64,000 bases of DNA from Nocardia iowensis (lineage in GTDB: Bacteria; Actinomycetota; Actinomycetes; Mycobacteriales; Mycobacteriaceae). The DNA lies in contig NZ_CP078145.1 in NCBI RefSeq assembly GCF_019222765.1, positions 2,294,001 to 2,358,000 on the forward strand, given 5' to 3'. Below are positions 50,881 to 59,453 of the stretch, in pieces. Each line of letters begins with the position of its first letter. The stretch's first letter is position 1. Both the position numbers and the translations under genes were made by a program. The notes below the pieces were generated by a model. That model saw only the letters and a program-made list of their open reading frames with translations, did not search any database and was not told where the DNA came from.

Positions 50881-52791
50881 CTAATTGCCCTGTAAGCCAA
50901 CATTTGTCGACAAGATCTCTTCCATGAGCAACACCACGCCGTCGGGGGTGCCGTCCAGGGGTGAGCAGGTCACCGCGCAGGTGATCGAACGTCCGATGCG
51001 ATTGACCGACGGGATCCCCACCGGGCCCTCGCGGTGCCCCGTCTCGAGGCAGCGCTGGATGCTTTCGTGCAGCCGCAGGGTCGGTAGCCCGAAATCCAGC
51101 CCGAAGAACACCTGCTGCTGGACCTCCTCGGAGCGCAGCCCCCACATCTCCTCGGCGCCCCGGTTCCAGCTCCTGACCCGCAGCTGATCGTCGAGGACGA
51201 CCACGCCCGCCGCGACGCTGGACAGCACGCCCTCGAGGAAGGTGCGGGTCTCGTTCAACTCATCGGTGCGAAGCTGCATTTCCTCGTTCATTGTCTCGAG
51301 TTCTTCGTTGCCCGCCTGGAGTTCTTCGTTGGTGGTTTCGAGTTCTTCGTTGGTCGATTGCAGCTCTTCGTTGGTGGTCTCCAATTCCTCGATGCTGGAT
51401 TGGAGTTCTTCGTTGGTAGTTTCGAGTTCTTCGTTGGTCGACTGGAGTTCCTCGTAGGCGGTTTCGAGTTCGGCTCTTTTCAATTTCACTTCGAGCGCGA
51501 GCCGCGTCGGCATCGTCGTGTCGACGAAGTTGACCACCACGCCGACATTCGTGCCATCACCCGCCCACAGCGGCTGGACGAGCACGTCGAAATACTGGGC
51601 GTCACCGGGGCCGAGCTTGCGTTCGGCCGAACTGACCCGGATGCTGCGGCGCTCGGAAACGGCCTGCTCGATCAGCGAACGCAATTCGACCGGCCGGTAG
51701 GAGATTTCCAGATCACTCAGCGGCCTGCCGACGTCGCGCGCCGTCAAGCCGAACTGGCTGCGCATCTGGTTGTTGAGGATGGCGACTTTGCCCTCGGCAT
51801 CGAGCCCGATCACCCCGAACGGCGCGGTTTCCAGGGCGAGCTCACCGAGCTGGCGCTTCTTGACCAGGCCGTGCGCCTGCAGGCCGTCGTCGATGTCGAG
51901 TCGCGCCGGGTGCGGCTGGCGCAGCGCCCTGACCTCGCCGGCCCGGCGCCGGAAGATGCGCTGGCGCATGCTCGCCACGCCGAACCGCTCACCCTCGGCG
52001 AGTAGCAGTTCCGCCTTGCCGAGGAACAGGAATCCGCCCTCGCGCAGCGCGAAACGGAAGCGCTCGAGGATCTGCGCTTGCGCCTCGGCGTTGAAGTACA
52101 TCAACGTATTCCGGCACACCAGTAGGTCGAGGCGGGAGATGGGTGCGTCCCTGGTGATGTCGTGGCGGCCGAAGATCACCCGGCGGCGCAGATCCGATCG
52201 GAAGACGAATTTGTCACCGAACGGCTCGAAGTACCGATCCCGGAGCTCACCGGACAGCTGCCCGAGCGCCTTCGCCGGGTAGACGCCGGACCGGGCTTCG
52301 CGCAGCGCCTCCTCGTCGACGTCGGTGCCATAGAGCTTGACCCGGCTCGCGCACTCTTCGATGCCGAGCACCTCGGCCAGCGCGATGGCCAGCGAATAGG
52401 TCTCCTCACCGCTGGAGCAGCCCGCGCTCCAGATCCGAATCTCGCTGTCGGGCTTGGTATTCGCGATCAGTTCGGGCAACACTTCGCGCTGCAGGTAATG
52501 CCAGGCGTCCAGGTCGCGGAAGAAGCTGGTGACGTTGATCAGGATGGTGTTGAACAGGTGGCGGAACTCTTCCGCGTTGCTTTCCAGCAGATCCCGGTAA
52601 TCGAGGTAATCGGTGACCCGTACCTCGTGCATGCGCTTGCGGATACGTCTGGTCAGCGACGAGCGCTTGTAGCCGGTGAAATCGAAACCGCGCGAATCTC
52701 GAATGAACAGCAGCAGATCCTCCAGCGCCGGGTCGACGGTGTCGATGTCGTCGCCCGGTGCCGTCGTGATCTGCTCGCTCGACTCGGTCAC
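50881..52791 (-). CDS. CheR methyltransferase-PAS-coiled coil-PAS protein
   Basis: 636 residues. CheR N domain (DFTGYKRSSLTRRIRKRMHEV), SAM-binding domain (WSAGCSSGEETYSLAIALAEVLG; DLLVCRNTLMYFN), a PAS (residues about 330-440), a long coiled coil of repeated ELxSTNEELETTNEE units (about 450-520), and a second PAS (about 530-630). The heptads are near-perfect at DNA level (51290-51480). It overlaps the cheB gene (ATGA). Non-chemotactic CheB/CheR-PAS systems of this kind are usually one fused protein; here they are two. Likely methylates a sensor or itself. Confidence 0.92.
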   Translation of the reverse strand: MTESSEQITTAPGDDIDTVDPALEDLLLFIRDSRGFDFTGYKRSSLTRRIRKRMHEVRVTDYLDYRDLLESNAEEFRHLFNTILINVTSFFRDLDAWHYLQREVLPELIANTKPDSEIRIWSAGCSSGEETYSLAIALAEVLGIEECASRVKLYGTDVDEEALREARSGVYPAKALGQLSGELRDRYFEPFGDKFVFRSDLRRRVIFGRHDITRDAPISRLDLLVCRNTLMYFNAEAQAQILERFRFALREGGFLFLGKAELLLAEGERFGVASMRQRIFRRRAGEVRALRQPHPARLDIDDGLQAHGLVKKRQLGELALETAPFGVIGLDAEGKVAILNNQMRSQFGLTARDVGRPLSDLEISYRPVELRSLIEQAVSERRSIRVSSAERKLGPGDAQYFDVLVQPLWAGDGTNVGVVVNFVDTTMPTRLALEVKLKRAELETAYEELQSTNEELETTNEELQSSIEELETTNEELQSTNEELETTNEELQAGNEELETMNEEMQLRTDELNETRTFLEGVLSSVAAGVVVLDDQLRVRSWNRGAEEMWGLRSEEVQQQVFFGLDFGLPTLRLHESIQRCLETGHREGPVGIPSVNRIGRSITCAVTCSPLDGTPDGVVLLMEEILSTNVGLQGN

Positions 52792-53378
52792 GATGAGCTC
52801 GCCACCACCAAGCCGCGAATGACGTCGGCGATATCCTCGAGTGGCACAACGATGTCCGCGTCTCCGGTCGCGACGGCCGCGCGGGGCATGCCCTGGAATT
52901 CGGCTTCGTCCGGGTCTTGCACGAGCACCGTGCCGCCGCGGGATTTGATCGCGCTCACCCCCGTCGCTCCGTCACTGCCCGATCCGGTCAGTACGCAGGC
53001 GATCGCGCGCGATCCGTACGCGCCTGCCACCGATTCGAACAGCAGGTCGGCCGAGGGCCGGACGAAGTGGACGAGCTCGCTACCGGAGAGGGCGAGGATA
53101 CCGGGCGGTTCCACCAGCAGGTGCTGGTTCGGCGGCGCGATGTACACGGTGCCCGCCTCGACCAGTTCCCCCGCGGTCGCCAGCTTCACGCGCAATTCGG
53201 TTCGGCGCGAGACTAATTCGGCCAGCACCGTTTTGTGGCGAGGGTCGAGATGCTGAACGACCAAAACCGGAACCGGCAAGTCGGCGGGCAGGGCGCCGAG
53301 CACTCGGAAGAGTGCGGTGATCCCGCCCGCCGACGAGGCGACGGCGACGACGGCGTACGCGTCATCCGTGCCGGCCAC
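52788..53378 (-). CDS. Stand-alone CheB-type methylesterase
   Basis: 196 residues with no receiver domain. Catalytic triad in ASSAGGITAL (Ser), VVQHLDPRHKTVLAEL (His) and LTGSGSDGATG (Asp). It is the esterase partner of the overlapping CheR-PAS gene, reversing glutamate methylation. Without a receiver it is not controlled by CheA phosphorylation. Confidence 0.92.
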   Translation of the reverse strand: MAGTDDAYAVVAVASSAGGITALFRVLGALPADLPVPVLVVQHLDPRHKTVLAELVSRRTELRVKLATAGELVEAGTVYIAPPNQHLLVEPPGILALSGSELVHFVRPSADLLFESVAGAYGSRAIACVLTGSGSDGATGVSAIKSRGGTVLVQDPDEAEFQGMPRAAVATGDADIVVPLEDIADVIRGLVVASSS

Positions 53379-53382
53379 GACC

Positions 53383-53703
53383 TCATCGCCGCCTTTTGCG
53401 GCGCGGCGCGCCCATCGGTGCGGCGGCGGTCAGGGTGAGCATCGCTGAGCCGGTGGTACGAATCATGGAATCCAGGGTGGCGAGGATGTCGACGATGGCG
53501 TCCCGGTGTGCGCCCACCTGCGCTGGGGTCAGCTCGTCGCGGTCGAACGCCATCCGGATGGTGTCCAGCCGCAGGCCGGTGTCGAACAGATTGCGGACCA
53601 GTCGGTCGCCGAGTTCGGTGAACGCGGCGGTATCGTGCTCGGCCGATGGTGGCGGGCGCGGGGGTGCGTGCTCGATGAGTTCGTTGTGTGAGACAAGGGT
53701 CAT
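53383..53703 (-). CDS. Small helical protein, paralogue of 40683-41060
   Basis: 106 residues from ATG 53703, with GGAGGAATC upstream. The block RLVRNLFDTGLRLDTIRMAF to SAMLTL aligns with the protein at 40683-41060. It ends in a basic tail (GAPRRKRRR). It lies four bases upstream of cheB on the same strand, so it is the first gene of the cheB-cheR operon. No catalytic motif; a small adaptor or sensor is an inference. Confidence 0.8.
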   Translation of the reverse strand: MTLVSHNELIEHAPPRPPPSAEHDTAAFTELGDRLVRNLFDTGLRLDTIRMAFDRDELTPAQVGAHRDAIVDILATLDSMIRTTGSAMLTLTAAAPMGAPRRKRRR

Positions 53704-53820
53704 GATTCCTCCGGGTTCGGTCGCAGGCACGCAGAGCCACGCTTCGGGACTCGGGGAATTGCACCTGGAACTCTACGCCTGAGCCGCAGCTCGGGGGCCT
53801 GTCTGCGGGTAAACGGCGGT

Positions 53821-53842
53821 GTTGACCACAGCCCGTGGGTGT
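53821..53842 (+). promoter_or_regulatory. Candidate stress-type promoter upstream of csbD-like gene 2
   Basis: GTTG, 12 bases, GGGTGT; the same spacing as before csbD-like gene 1 (13962-13983). Tentative for the same reason. Confidence 0.3.
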
Positions 53843-53924
53843 TTGTATCGGCGGAGGCCGGTTATCCGCCAGAAGACCGGCCCGAAAAGGCAGGTCGGTC
53901 GGACCCGACGAAAGGGGTTAGACA

Positions 53925-54098
53925 ATGAGCGCAACGGACAAGGCCAAGAACAAGGCTGACGATCTCGCCGGTCAGGCCAAGGAGAAGTTCGGTGAAGCCA
54001 CCGACGATCAGGACCTGAAGAACGAGGGCAAGGGCGATCAGATCAAGTCCAACCTCAAGGACGCGGGCGAGAAGGTCAAGGACGCCTTCCGCAACTGA
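53925..54098 (+). CDS. CsbD-family stress protein, short
   Basis: 57 residues from ATG 53925, with AAAGGGG upstream. MSATDKAKNKADDLAGQAKE, GEATDDQDLKNEGKGDQIKS and a final NLKDAGEKVKDAFRN are classic CsbD. Helical, hydrophilic, cytoplasmic. Close to the SigF module; likely in its regulon. Confidence 0.93.
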   Translation: MSATDKAKNKADDLAGQAKEKFGEATDDQDLKNEGKGDQIKSNLKDAGEKVKDAFRN

Positions 54099-54152
54099 CC
54101 GACTTTCCGGTCTTGTCGAGCGGGTGCGTGCCCCATCGGGTACCGCCCGCTC
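54097..54152 (+). terminator. Terminator hairpins after csbD-like gene 2
   Basis: GACCG-ACTTTC-CGGTC overlaps the stop codon and is followed by TTGT; a second stem GAGCGGG (54118-54124) / CCCGCTC (54146-54152) lies just beyond. Confidence 0.55.
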
Positions 54153-54251
54153 GGCCGCGTCCGGGTAGGGCGCGAAACGTCTCGATCATTCCGAGTGCGG
54201 CATTAAGGTGCAGTGGTCTATCGCGCGGATCAACGGCTCGGGAGGATCGGG

Positions 54252-54935
54252 ATGATCGCGGTACGGATGGTGGCTGTTCTCGCGACGGTATTCGTCGGCG
54301 CGGGATTGCTCGGGGGAGCGGGGCCCGCTGGTGCGGGTCCGGCGGCATGTGCGGCGGGAAATCCGTTGCAGCCCACCGCGGAACTGTTCGCGACCGACAA
54401 CACCGCGACGATCACCGACCCGGAGGATCAGCGGCTGCGCGACCAGTTGGCCGGGTTCGAGCTGGCGGTCGGCGCGATCACGGTGCGGCACATCGGATTA
54501 CCGGCCGGGTCGACCTTGGTCAGCGGGGTGTTCTGGTCGGCTGAGCGGCAACAGGCGACCTACGAACGATCCCGGAAGTTCCACCTGGCCTGTGTCGACA
54601 GTGCTGAGCTGCGGCGGATCGCCGACCAGGTGCGTACCCAGTTCCAGCAGGAATCGGTGCTGACCTTCGAGCGGCTGGCGCCGAATTCGCCTGGGGTGGA
54701 CGCGGTCACGGTCACGGTCGCCGGGGTCGATGTGCGGCGGTTCCGCGACGGGCTGGCCGCCGACGCGGTCGCGCGCGAACGGCTCGTCGGCGGTTCGGTC
54801 ACCGAGGCGAACGCGCTGATTCTGGTGGTCGATATCGCCGATATGGAGTTGGCGCGACGGTTCGTGACCGGCCTTGGTGGCGCTTGGGATTCGGCCAGTC
54901 TGCAGTATGGCGACCGTGAGTTCGTCAGTGCCTGA
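54252..54935 (+). CDS. Secreted protein of unknown function
   Basis: 227 residues from ATG 54252, with GGGAGG upstream. Signal peptide MIAVRMVAVLATVFVGAGLLGGAGPAGAGPAAC (cleavage near AGAG-PA; quoted in part). Two cysteines in the mature part (AACAAGN and LACVDS) may pair. The rest, TVRHIGLPAGSTLVSGVFWSAER and so on, shows a DUF4765-like or exported actinomycete-specific fold that I cannot name. The gene stands alone before a converging MarR gene. Confidence 0.7.
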   Translation: MIAVRMVAVLATVFVGAGLLGGAGPAGAGPAACAAGNPLQPTAELFATDNTATITDPEDQRLRDQLAGFELAVGAITVRHIGLPAGSTLVSGVFWSAERQQATYERSRKFHLACVDSAELRRIADQVRTQFQQESVLTFERLAPNSPGVDAVTVTVAGVDVRRFRDGLAADAVARERLVGGSVTEANALILVVDIADMELARRFVTGLGGAWDSASLQYGDREFVSA

Positions 54936-54959
54936 CGACTTCTGGCGGTTCGACCGAGG

Positions 54960-55379
54960 CTAGTTCTCGATCTTGCTCAAGATGTCGCGCAAGGTGCGCA
55001 GATCATCGTCGGGCAAGGTGGTGACCGAGCTCGGCGCGGGATCCGGGGTCGCCAGTGCCTGGGCGAGCACCGCCCGCCCGGCCAGGGTGATGGAGACCTG
55101 CTTCTTGCGCCGGTTGGTGGGATCCACTTCCCGGACGACGAAACCCAGTTCCTCGAGTTTGTTGACCGCGACCGTGGCGGCGGGCGCGTCCATCGCCGCT
55201 GCGTGCGCTACCTCCTTGACCGTCATCGGACCGTTGCGCAGGCGGCGCAGCACCCGAATCTGGCTGAACGGCAACCCCGTTCGCTCGGTCACCGCTCGCC
55301 GCCACGGGTCGCGGCTGTACATCACGAGGCGGGTGAGCATGGCCCACACCTCGTCGGCGGTGGGGGTGTCATCCGGCAT
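54960..55379 (-). CDS. MarR-family regulator
   Basis: 139 residues from ATG 55379. Winged helix: LPFSQIRVLRRLRNGPMTVKEVAHAAAMDAPAATVAVNKLEELGFVVREVDPTNRRKKQVSITLAG (in part). It overlaps the end of the exporter gene upstream by 11 bases, so both are one operon, and it probably binds the CACAACT/AGTTGTG sites before that exporter. Confidence 0.92.
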   Translation of the reverse strand: MPDDTPTADEVWAMLTRLVMYSRDPWRRAVTERTGLPFSQIRVLRRLRNGPMTVKEVAHAAAMDAPAATVAVNKLEELGFVVREVDPTNRRKKQVSITLAGRAVLAQALATPDPAPSSVTTLPDDDLRTLRDILSKIEN

Positions 55380-56745
55380 GGGTCGGCACCTTCTGTTCGA
55401 GCAGTGGGGCGACGCGGTCACTCGACCGTTTGGCCCACGGGGTGTTCGCGGCTATGCCGAGTATGGCGACACCGGCGGTCAGCACCGCGATCACCCACCA
55501 CAGGCCCGCCCCGGTCAGCGCGCCGCACAGGGCGACACCGATGCTGGTGCCCACCTGACGGCTGGTCGAGGCCACCGAGGCGGCGGCACCCGCGCGGTCC
55601 AGCGGCATCCCGCTGACCGCGGTGGTGGTGATCGGCGCGTTCACCATGCCGAAGCCGATGCCGAAGATCGCGAACATGATCACCAGCGCCCACACCGGGG
55701 TGTCCGGGTCGAGGGTGCTGAGCAGGACGGCCGCCACGGTCATTGCCAGTCCCGCCGCGATCAGTGACGGACGCGTCCCGTGCTTGCCGACCAGTCGGCC
55801 GGACAGTGGCGAGAAGATCACCATCGCGACGGCCATCGCCAGGTACAGCAGCCCGGTGTGCACCGCCGAATAGTGCCGCACCGTCTGCAGATACAGCGAG
55901 CAACTGAACAGGAACGCGCCGAGGGCGGTGAACGAGAAGATGGCGATCACCGTCGCCGAGGCGAACGGCACGCTGCGGAAGAAGCGCAGGTCGATGAAGG
56001 GGTCCTCGCGCCGCGCTTCGTACCAGATGAACCCCGCCAATGCGACCGCCGCGACCACGAAGATCACCGGCTTGCGCTCGATCAGCCCGAACACCGTGGC
56101 GAACAGGAACACGACCGCCAGTACCTGCCCGACCGGGTCGATGCCGCGCACCGTCATCGACTTCGATTCCGGCACAAAGATTGTCGTGAGCACCAGGGCG
56201 AGCAGGCAGATCGGCAGATTGATCCAGAACACCGCGGGCCAGCCGAGCGTGTCGATGAGCACGCCGCCGACGGTCGGACCGAGCGCCATCGAAATGCCGA
56301 CCACCGCGCCCCAAACCCCTACCGCGCGAGCACGTTCCACCCGTCCGGTAAAGACGGTGGTGATGATCGACATCGCCACCGGGTTGAGCATCGAGCCGCC
56401 GATCGCCTGCAGGAACCGGGCGCCGATCAAGATCTCGATGGTCGGCGCGAGGCTGCACAGCAGCGAACCGATCGCGAAGGTGGCCAGGCCGATCCGGAAT
56501 ACCCGGCGGCGGCCGAATCGGTCCGCCGCGGCTCCCGCCAGCATCAGCAGGCTGGCCAGCGTGAGCGTGTAGACGTCGACGATCCATTGCATCCGGGACA
56601 GCGGTGCGTGCAGATCCACCTGGATGGTCGGGATCGCGACATTCACGATGGTCGCGTCCATCGACACGATCAGCAGGCTCAGGCAACAGGTGGCCAGGAC
56701 GAGCGTTTTCCGCCGATCGGTCATCGGCTGGACAGTTGTGGTCAC
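55369..56745 (-). CDS. DHA2-type MFS multidrug exporter
   Basis: 458 residues from GTG 56745 or 451 from ATG 56724. Fourteen TM segments; MFS signature DATIVNVAIPTIQVDLHAPLSRMQWIVDVYTL (in part), GRRRVFRIGLATFAIG, and motif C VVGISMALGPTVGGVLIDTLGWPAVFWIN (in part). The EmrB/QacA group exports drugs by proton antiport. Regulated by the co-transcribed MarR. Confidence 0.92.
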   Translation of the reverse strand: MTTTVQPMTDRRKTLVLATCCLSLLIVSMDATIVNVAIPTIQVDLHAPLSRMQWIVDVYTLTLASLLMLAGAAADRFGRRRVFRIGLATFAIGSLLCSLAPTIEILIGARFLQAIGGSMLNPVAMSIITTVFTGRVERARAVGVWGAVVGISMALGPTVGGVLIDTLGWPAVFWINLPICLLALVLTTIFVPESKSMTVRGIDPVGQVLAVVFLFATVFGLIERKPVIFVVAAVALAGFIWYEARREDPFIDLRFFRSVPFASATVIAIFSFTALGAFLFSCSLYLQTVRHYSAVHTGLLYLAMAVAMVIFSPLSGRLVGKHGTRPSLIAAGLAMTVAAVLLSTLDPDTPVWALVIMFAIFGIGFGMVNAPITTTAVSGMPLDRAGAAASVASTSRQVGTSIGVALCGALTGAGLWWVIAVLTAGVAILGIAANTPWAKRSSDRVAPLLEQKVPTHAG

Positions 56746-56768
56746 ACAACTATTGTGGAGTCACAACT
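56734..56768. promoter_or_regulatory. Tandem MarR operators
   Basis: Half-sites AGTTGTG (56734), CACAACT (56745), TTGTG (56753) and CACAACT (56762) form two palindromes, each with a 4-base centre. They overlap the exporter start region and its promoter. Confidence 0.6.
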
Positions 56769-56826
56769 GTTCCGAATGCAAGGGCTGTGACGCCGGTCGC
56801 AGCCGCCTGGTTGGCATGCTGGGCAG

Positions 56827-57369
56827 GTGATCTCGCAAACGGAAGCGCTGTTCCTCGGCGGACGTTCGGGTGTCGGCAAGAGTCGCGTCGGTCTCGCGAT
56901 GCATACCCTGCTGGCGGACTCCGGGGTACGGCACGCACTGATCGAGGGCGATTACCTCGACATGGCCTACCCGCCGACCTGGGAGCACGGCCTCGCCGAG
57001 CAGAACCTGGCGGCAATGTGGACCAACTACCGGGCGCTCGGTTACCGGAGGTTGATCTACACCAACACGGCGAGCGTGTTCCCGGAGGTGATCGGCGAAC
57101 TATCCGCGGCGATGGGTGATACGCCCTCGGTCACCGCTGTGCTGCTGACCTGTGATGATCGGACCGCCGGCGCACGGCTTGCGCAGCGGGAGAACGGTAT
57201 CGAGCTACAACGGCATATCGAGCGAAGCTTGGCGATGTCGCGCGAGCTGGCCGACGCGGTGCCCGAATGGGTGCACGTGGTCGACACGACCGATCGCGGA
57301 CCGGCGGAGATCGCCGCGGAGCTCATCGCGCTGACCGGCTGGCAGGCGGATCCGTCGGCGGTCGCGTAG
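56827..57369 (+). CDS. P-loop kinase-like protein
   Basis: 180 residues from GTG 56827. Walker A GGRSGVGKSRV at residues 11-21, a shikimate/adenylate-kinase-like layout (ALIEGDYLDMAYP), lid LLTCDDRTAGARLAQREN, and a C-terminal helix pair. It probably phosphorylates a small molecule or nucleotide. Substrate unknown. Confidence 0.82.
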   Translation: MISQTEALFLGGRSGVGKSRVGLAMHTLLADSGVRHALIEGDYLDMAYPPTWEHGLAEQNLAAMWTNYRALGYRRLIYTNTASVFPEVIGELSAAMGDTPSVTAVLLTCDDRTAGARLAQRENGIELQRHIERSLAMSRELADAVPEWVHVVDTTDRGPAEIAAELIALTGWQADPSAVA

Positions 57370-57377
57370 GCGCTGCC

Positions 57378-57944
57378 CTAACCCCGACGTTCGGGACCGA
57401 TCCGGTCCGCTGCGGGGGCGTTATGCGCGGGTTCGGGCAGTTGCTGGAGGGCCCATTCCGCCCACTCTTCGTTCATCGCGAAAAAGCGCTGGCCCCACTC
57501 CAGTGCGATACGGCCGTTCCGGGAGAAGTCGTTGCTCTCCCACTCGATCGACGCCTCGATCGCGAGCAGGTCGGCATGGCGTTCGGCGGCCCAGGTCGCG
57601 ATCCCGCTCAAGTACTCCTCGGCCTGCGACTGCGGTACGACGCCGAGGAAGAAGACGCGTAGCAGCATCTCGTTGCGGTTGACCTCCTTCGGCTCGGTCT
57701 CGGTGAGCCAGCGTCGTAGGTCGGCCAATCCCGCCGGGGTGATCGTGTATTCCTTACGGCCGCGCGGGCCTTCGTCCGATACGGCGATCAGCTCGTCGTC
57801 GGCGAGTTTGGCGAGCTCGGTGTAGATCTGGCTCTGCGTCGCGGACCAGATGTTGGCCAGTGAGTGCTTGAACCGGTGCAGTAGGTCGTATCCGCTGGCC
57901 GGGCGGTCGGCCAGCAGTCCGAGCATGGCATACCGGAGGCTCAT
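57378..57944 (-). CDS. PadR-family regulator
   Basis: 188 residues from ATG 57944 (MSLRYAMLGLL). PadR winged helix ASGYDLLHRFKHSLANIWSATQSQIYTELAKLADDELI (in part), EYTITPAGLADLRRWL, then the Vir_act_alpha C-terminal dimer helices. Divergent from a carotenoid oxygenase, its probable target. Confidence 0.92.
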   Translation of the reverse strand: MSLRYAMLGLLADRPASGYDLLHRFKHSLANIWSATQSQIYTELAKLADDELIAVSDEGPRGRKEYTITPAGLADLRRWLTETEPKEVNRNEMLLRVFFLGVVPQSQAEEYLSGIATWAAERHADLLAIEASIEWESNDFSRNGRIALEWGQRFFAMNEEWAEWALQQLPEPAHNAPAADRIGPERRG

Positions 57945-57956
57945 GCCCGTCACTCT

Positions 57957-58019
57957 ACATTCCACTCTTGACAGGTCGAATTCACAGCCTCTAGTTTTGA
58001 CATGTCGCAACTGGAATGT
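57957..58019. promoter_or_regulatory. Inverted repeat between PadR and carotenoid oxygenase genes
   Basis: ACATTCCA (57957-57964) and TGGAATGT (58012-58019) are perfectly inverted, with two TTGACA copies between (57968 and 58006 areas). Confidence 0.5.
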
Positions 58020-58085
58020 CGCGCCAACGCGAGTCGAGGCGGTTGCGCCGCCAGCCTGACCTATCGATCAGATCGGTTGTCTCAC

Positions 58086-59390
58086 ATGACTACTTCCGCT
58101 CCGCACCTGACCGGCAACTACGCACCGGTTTCCGACGAACTGACCGCCTACGACCTCCCGGTGTCCGGGCAGATCCCGGCCGAGCTCACCGGCTGGTATC
58201 TGCGGAACGGGCCGAATCCGCACGAAGCCGCCTCGCACCACTGGTTCGCCGGCGACGGCATGGTGCACGGCGTGCGGATCGAGAACGGTCGCGCGGTCTC
58301 CTATCGCAATCGCTGGGTACGCACCACCAAGTTCACCGACGGCGCCCGCGTCTACGACGAGATGGGCAATCACGACCTGACTGCCGGAAACGCCAACACG
58401 CACGTCATCCGGCATGCCGGGCGGACGCTGGCGTTGGTCGAATCGTCCTTGCCGTATGAATTGACCTGCGACCTGGACACCGTCGGTCCCTACGACTTCG
58501 ACGGCGGCCTGCGCACAGCGATGACCGCGCATCCCAAGACCTGCCCGGTCACCGGTGAGCTGCACTTCTTCGGCTACGAGCTGATCCGGGAACCGTTCCT
58601 GACCTATCACCGGGCCGACGCCGACGGCAATCTATTGCTCAGCCGCCCGATCGATGTGCCCGCCGCGACCATGCAGCACGACTTCAATCTCACCGCCGAG
58701 CACGTCGTATTCATGGATCTGCCGGTTGTTTTCGACGCCGCGGCGGCGGTTTCCGGTGGGGGGATGCCGTTTCGCTGGCGCGATGACTATCAGGCGCGGC
58801 TCGGGGTGCTCCGGCGCGACGATCCGCACGGGGAGGTCCGCTGGTTCGGCATCGACCCCTGCTACGTCTTCCACCCGCTCAATGCCCACGACGAGCCGGG
58901 GCAGATCGTTTTGTATGTGATGCGCTACCCGGAGTTGTGGCGCACCGAATCCCACACCTTCGACAAGGCGAGTCTCTGGCGCTGGACCATCGATCTGACC
59001 GCGGGCACCGTCGCCGAGGAACAGCTCGACGACCGGGCGGCCGAGTTCCCGCGCGTGGATGATCGCCTGGTCGGTCTGGATGCCCGCTTCGGTCATGTCG
59101 CGGTTTCCGGGGATTCGGGCGCTCTGATCCGCTACGACCTGCACAGCGGCAGCAGCACCGCGCACGAGTTCGGCTCGGGTCGAGTCCCGGGCGAAGCCGC
59201 CTTCGCGCCCGCCGACCAGAATCCCGGTGGCCACGGCTATCTCATGACCTATGTCTACAACGCCGAGACCGACCGCAGCGACCTGGTCATCCTGGATGCG
59301 AGTGACCTGGCCGCGCCGCCCGTAGCCGCCATCCACCTGCCGCGCCGGGTCCCGTTCGGGTTCCACGGAAGTTGGCTCGCGGATAGGTGA
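58086..59390 (+). CDS. Carotenoid cleavage oxygenase (RPE65/CCD family)
   Basis: 434 residues from ATG 58086. Start region PVSGQIPAELTGWYLRNGPNPHE, and the four iron-binding His are in AMTAHPKTCP, ATMQHDFNLT, YVFHPLNAHDE and PFGFHGSWLADR. An intact non-heme Fe(II) dioxygenase of the bacterial beta-propeller type that cleaves carotenoids or stilbenoids. Inferred to be controlled by the PadR gene facing it. Confidence 0.93.
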   Translation: MTTSAPHLTGNYAPVSDELTAYDLPVSGQIPAELTGWYLRNGPNPHEAASHHWFAGDGMVHGVRIENGRAVSYRNRWVRTTKFTDGARVYDEMGNHDLTAGNANTHVIRHAGRTLALVESSLPYELTCDLDTVGPYDFDGGLRTAMTAHPKTCPVTGELHFFGYELIREPFLTYHRADADGNLLLSRPIDVPAATMQHDFNLTAEHVVFMDLPVVFDAAAAVSGGGMPFRWRDDYQARLGVLRRDDPHGEVRWFGIDPCYVFHPLNAHDEPGQIVLYVMRYPELWRTESHTFDKASLWRWTIDLTAGTVAEEQLDDRAAEFPRVDDRLVGLDARFGHVAVSGDSGALIRYDLHSGSSTAHEFGSGRVPGEAAFAPADQNPGGHGYLMTYVYNAETDRSDLVILDASDLAAPPVAAIHLPRRVPFGFHGSWLADR

Positions 59391-59453
59391 CTCGGGTCCG
59401 CCGATCGACGTGCGGCAGAGGTAGTCGGGGAGCGGGGTTCTCGGGGGTGGGGG

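Noticed and set aside
51290..51480. Tandem DNA repeats that could look like a CRISPR or minisatellite
   Set aside because: They encode coiled-coil heptads (ELxSTNEELETTNEE) of the CheR-PAS protein; no spacers and no cas genes.
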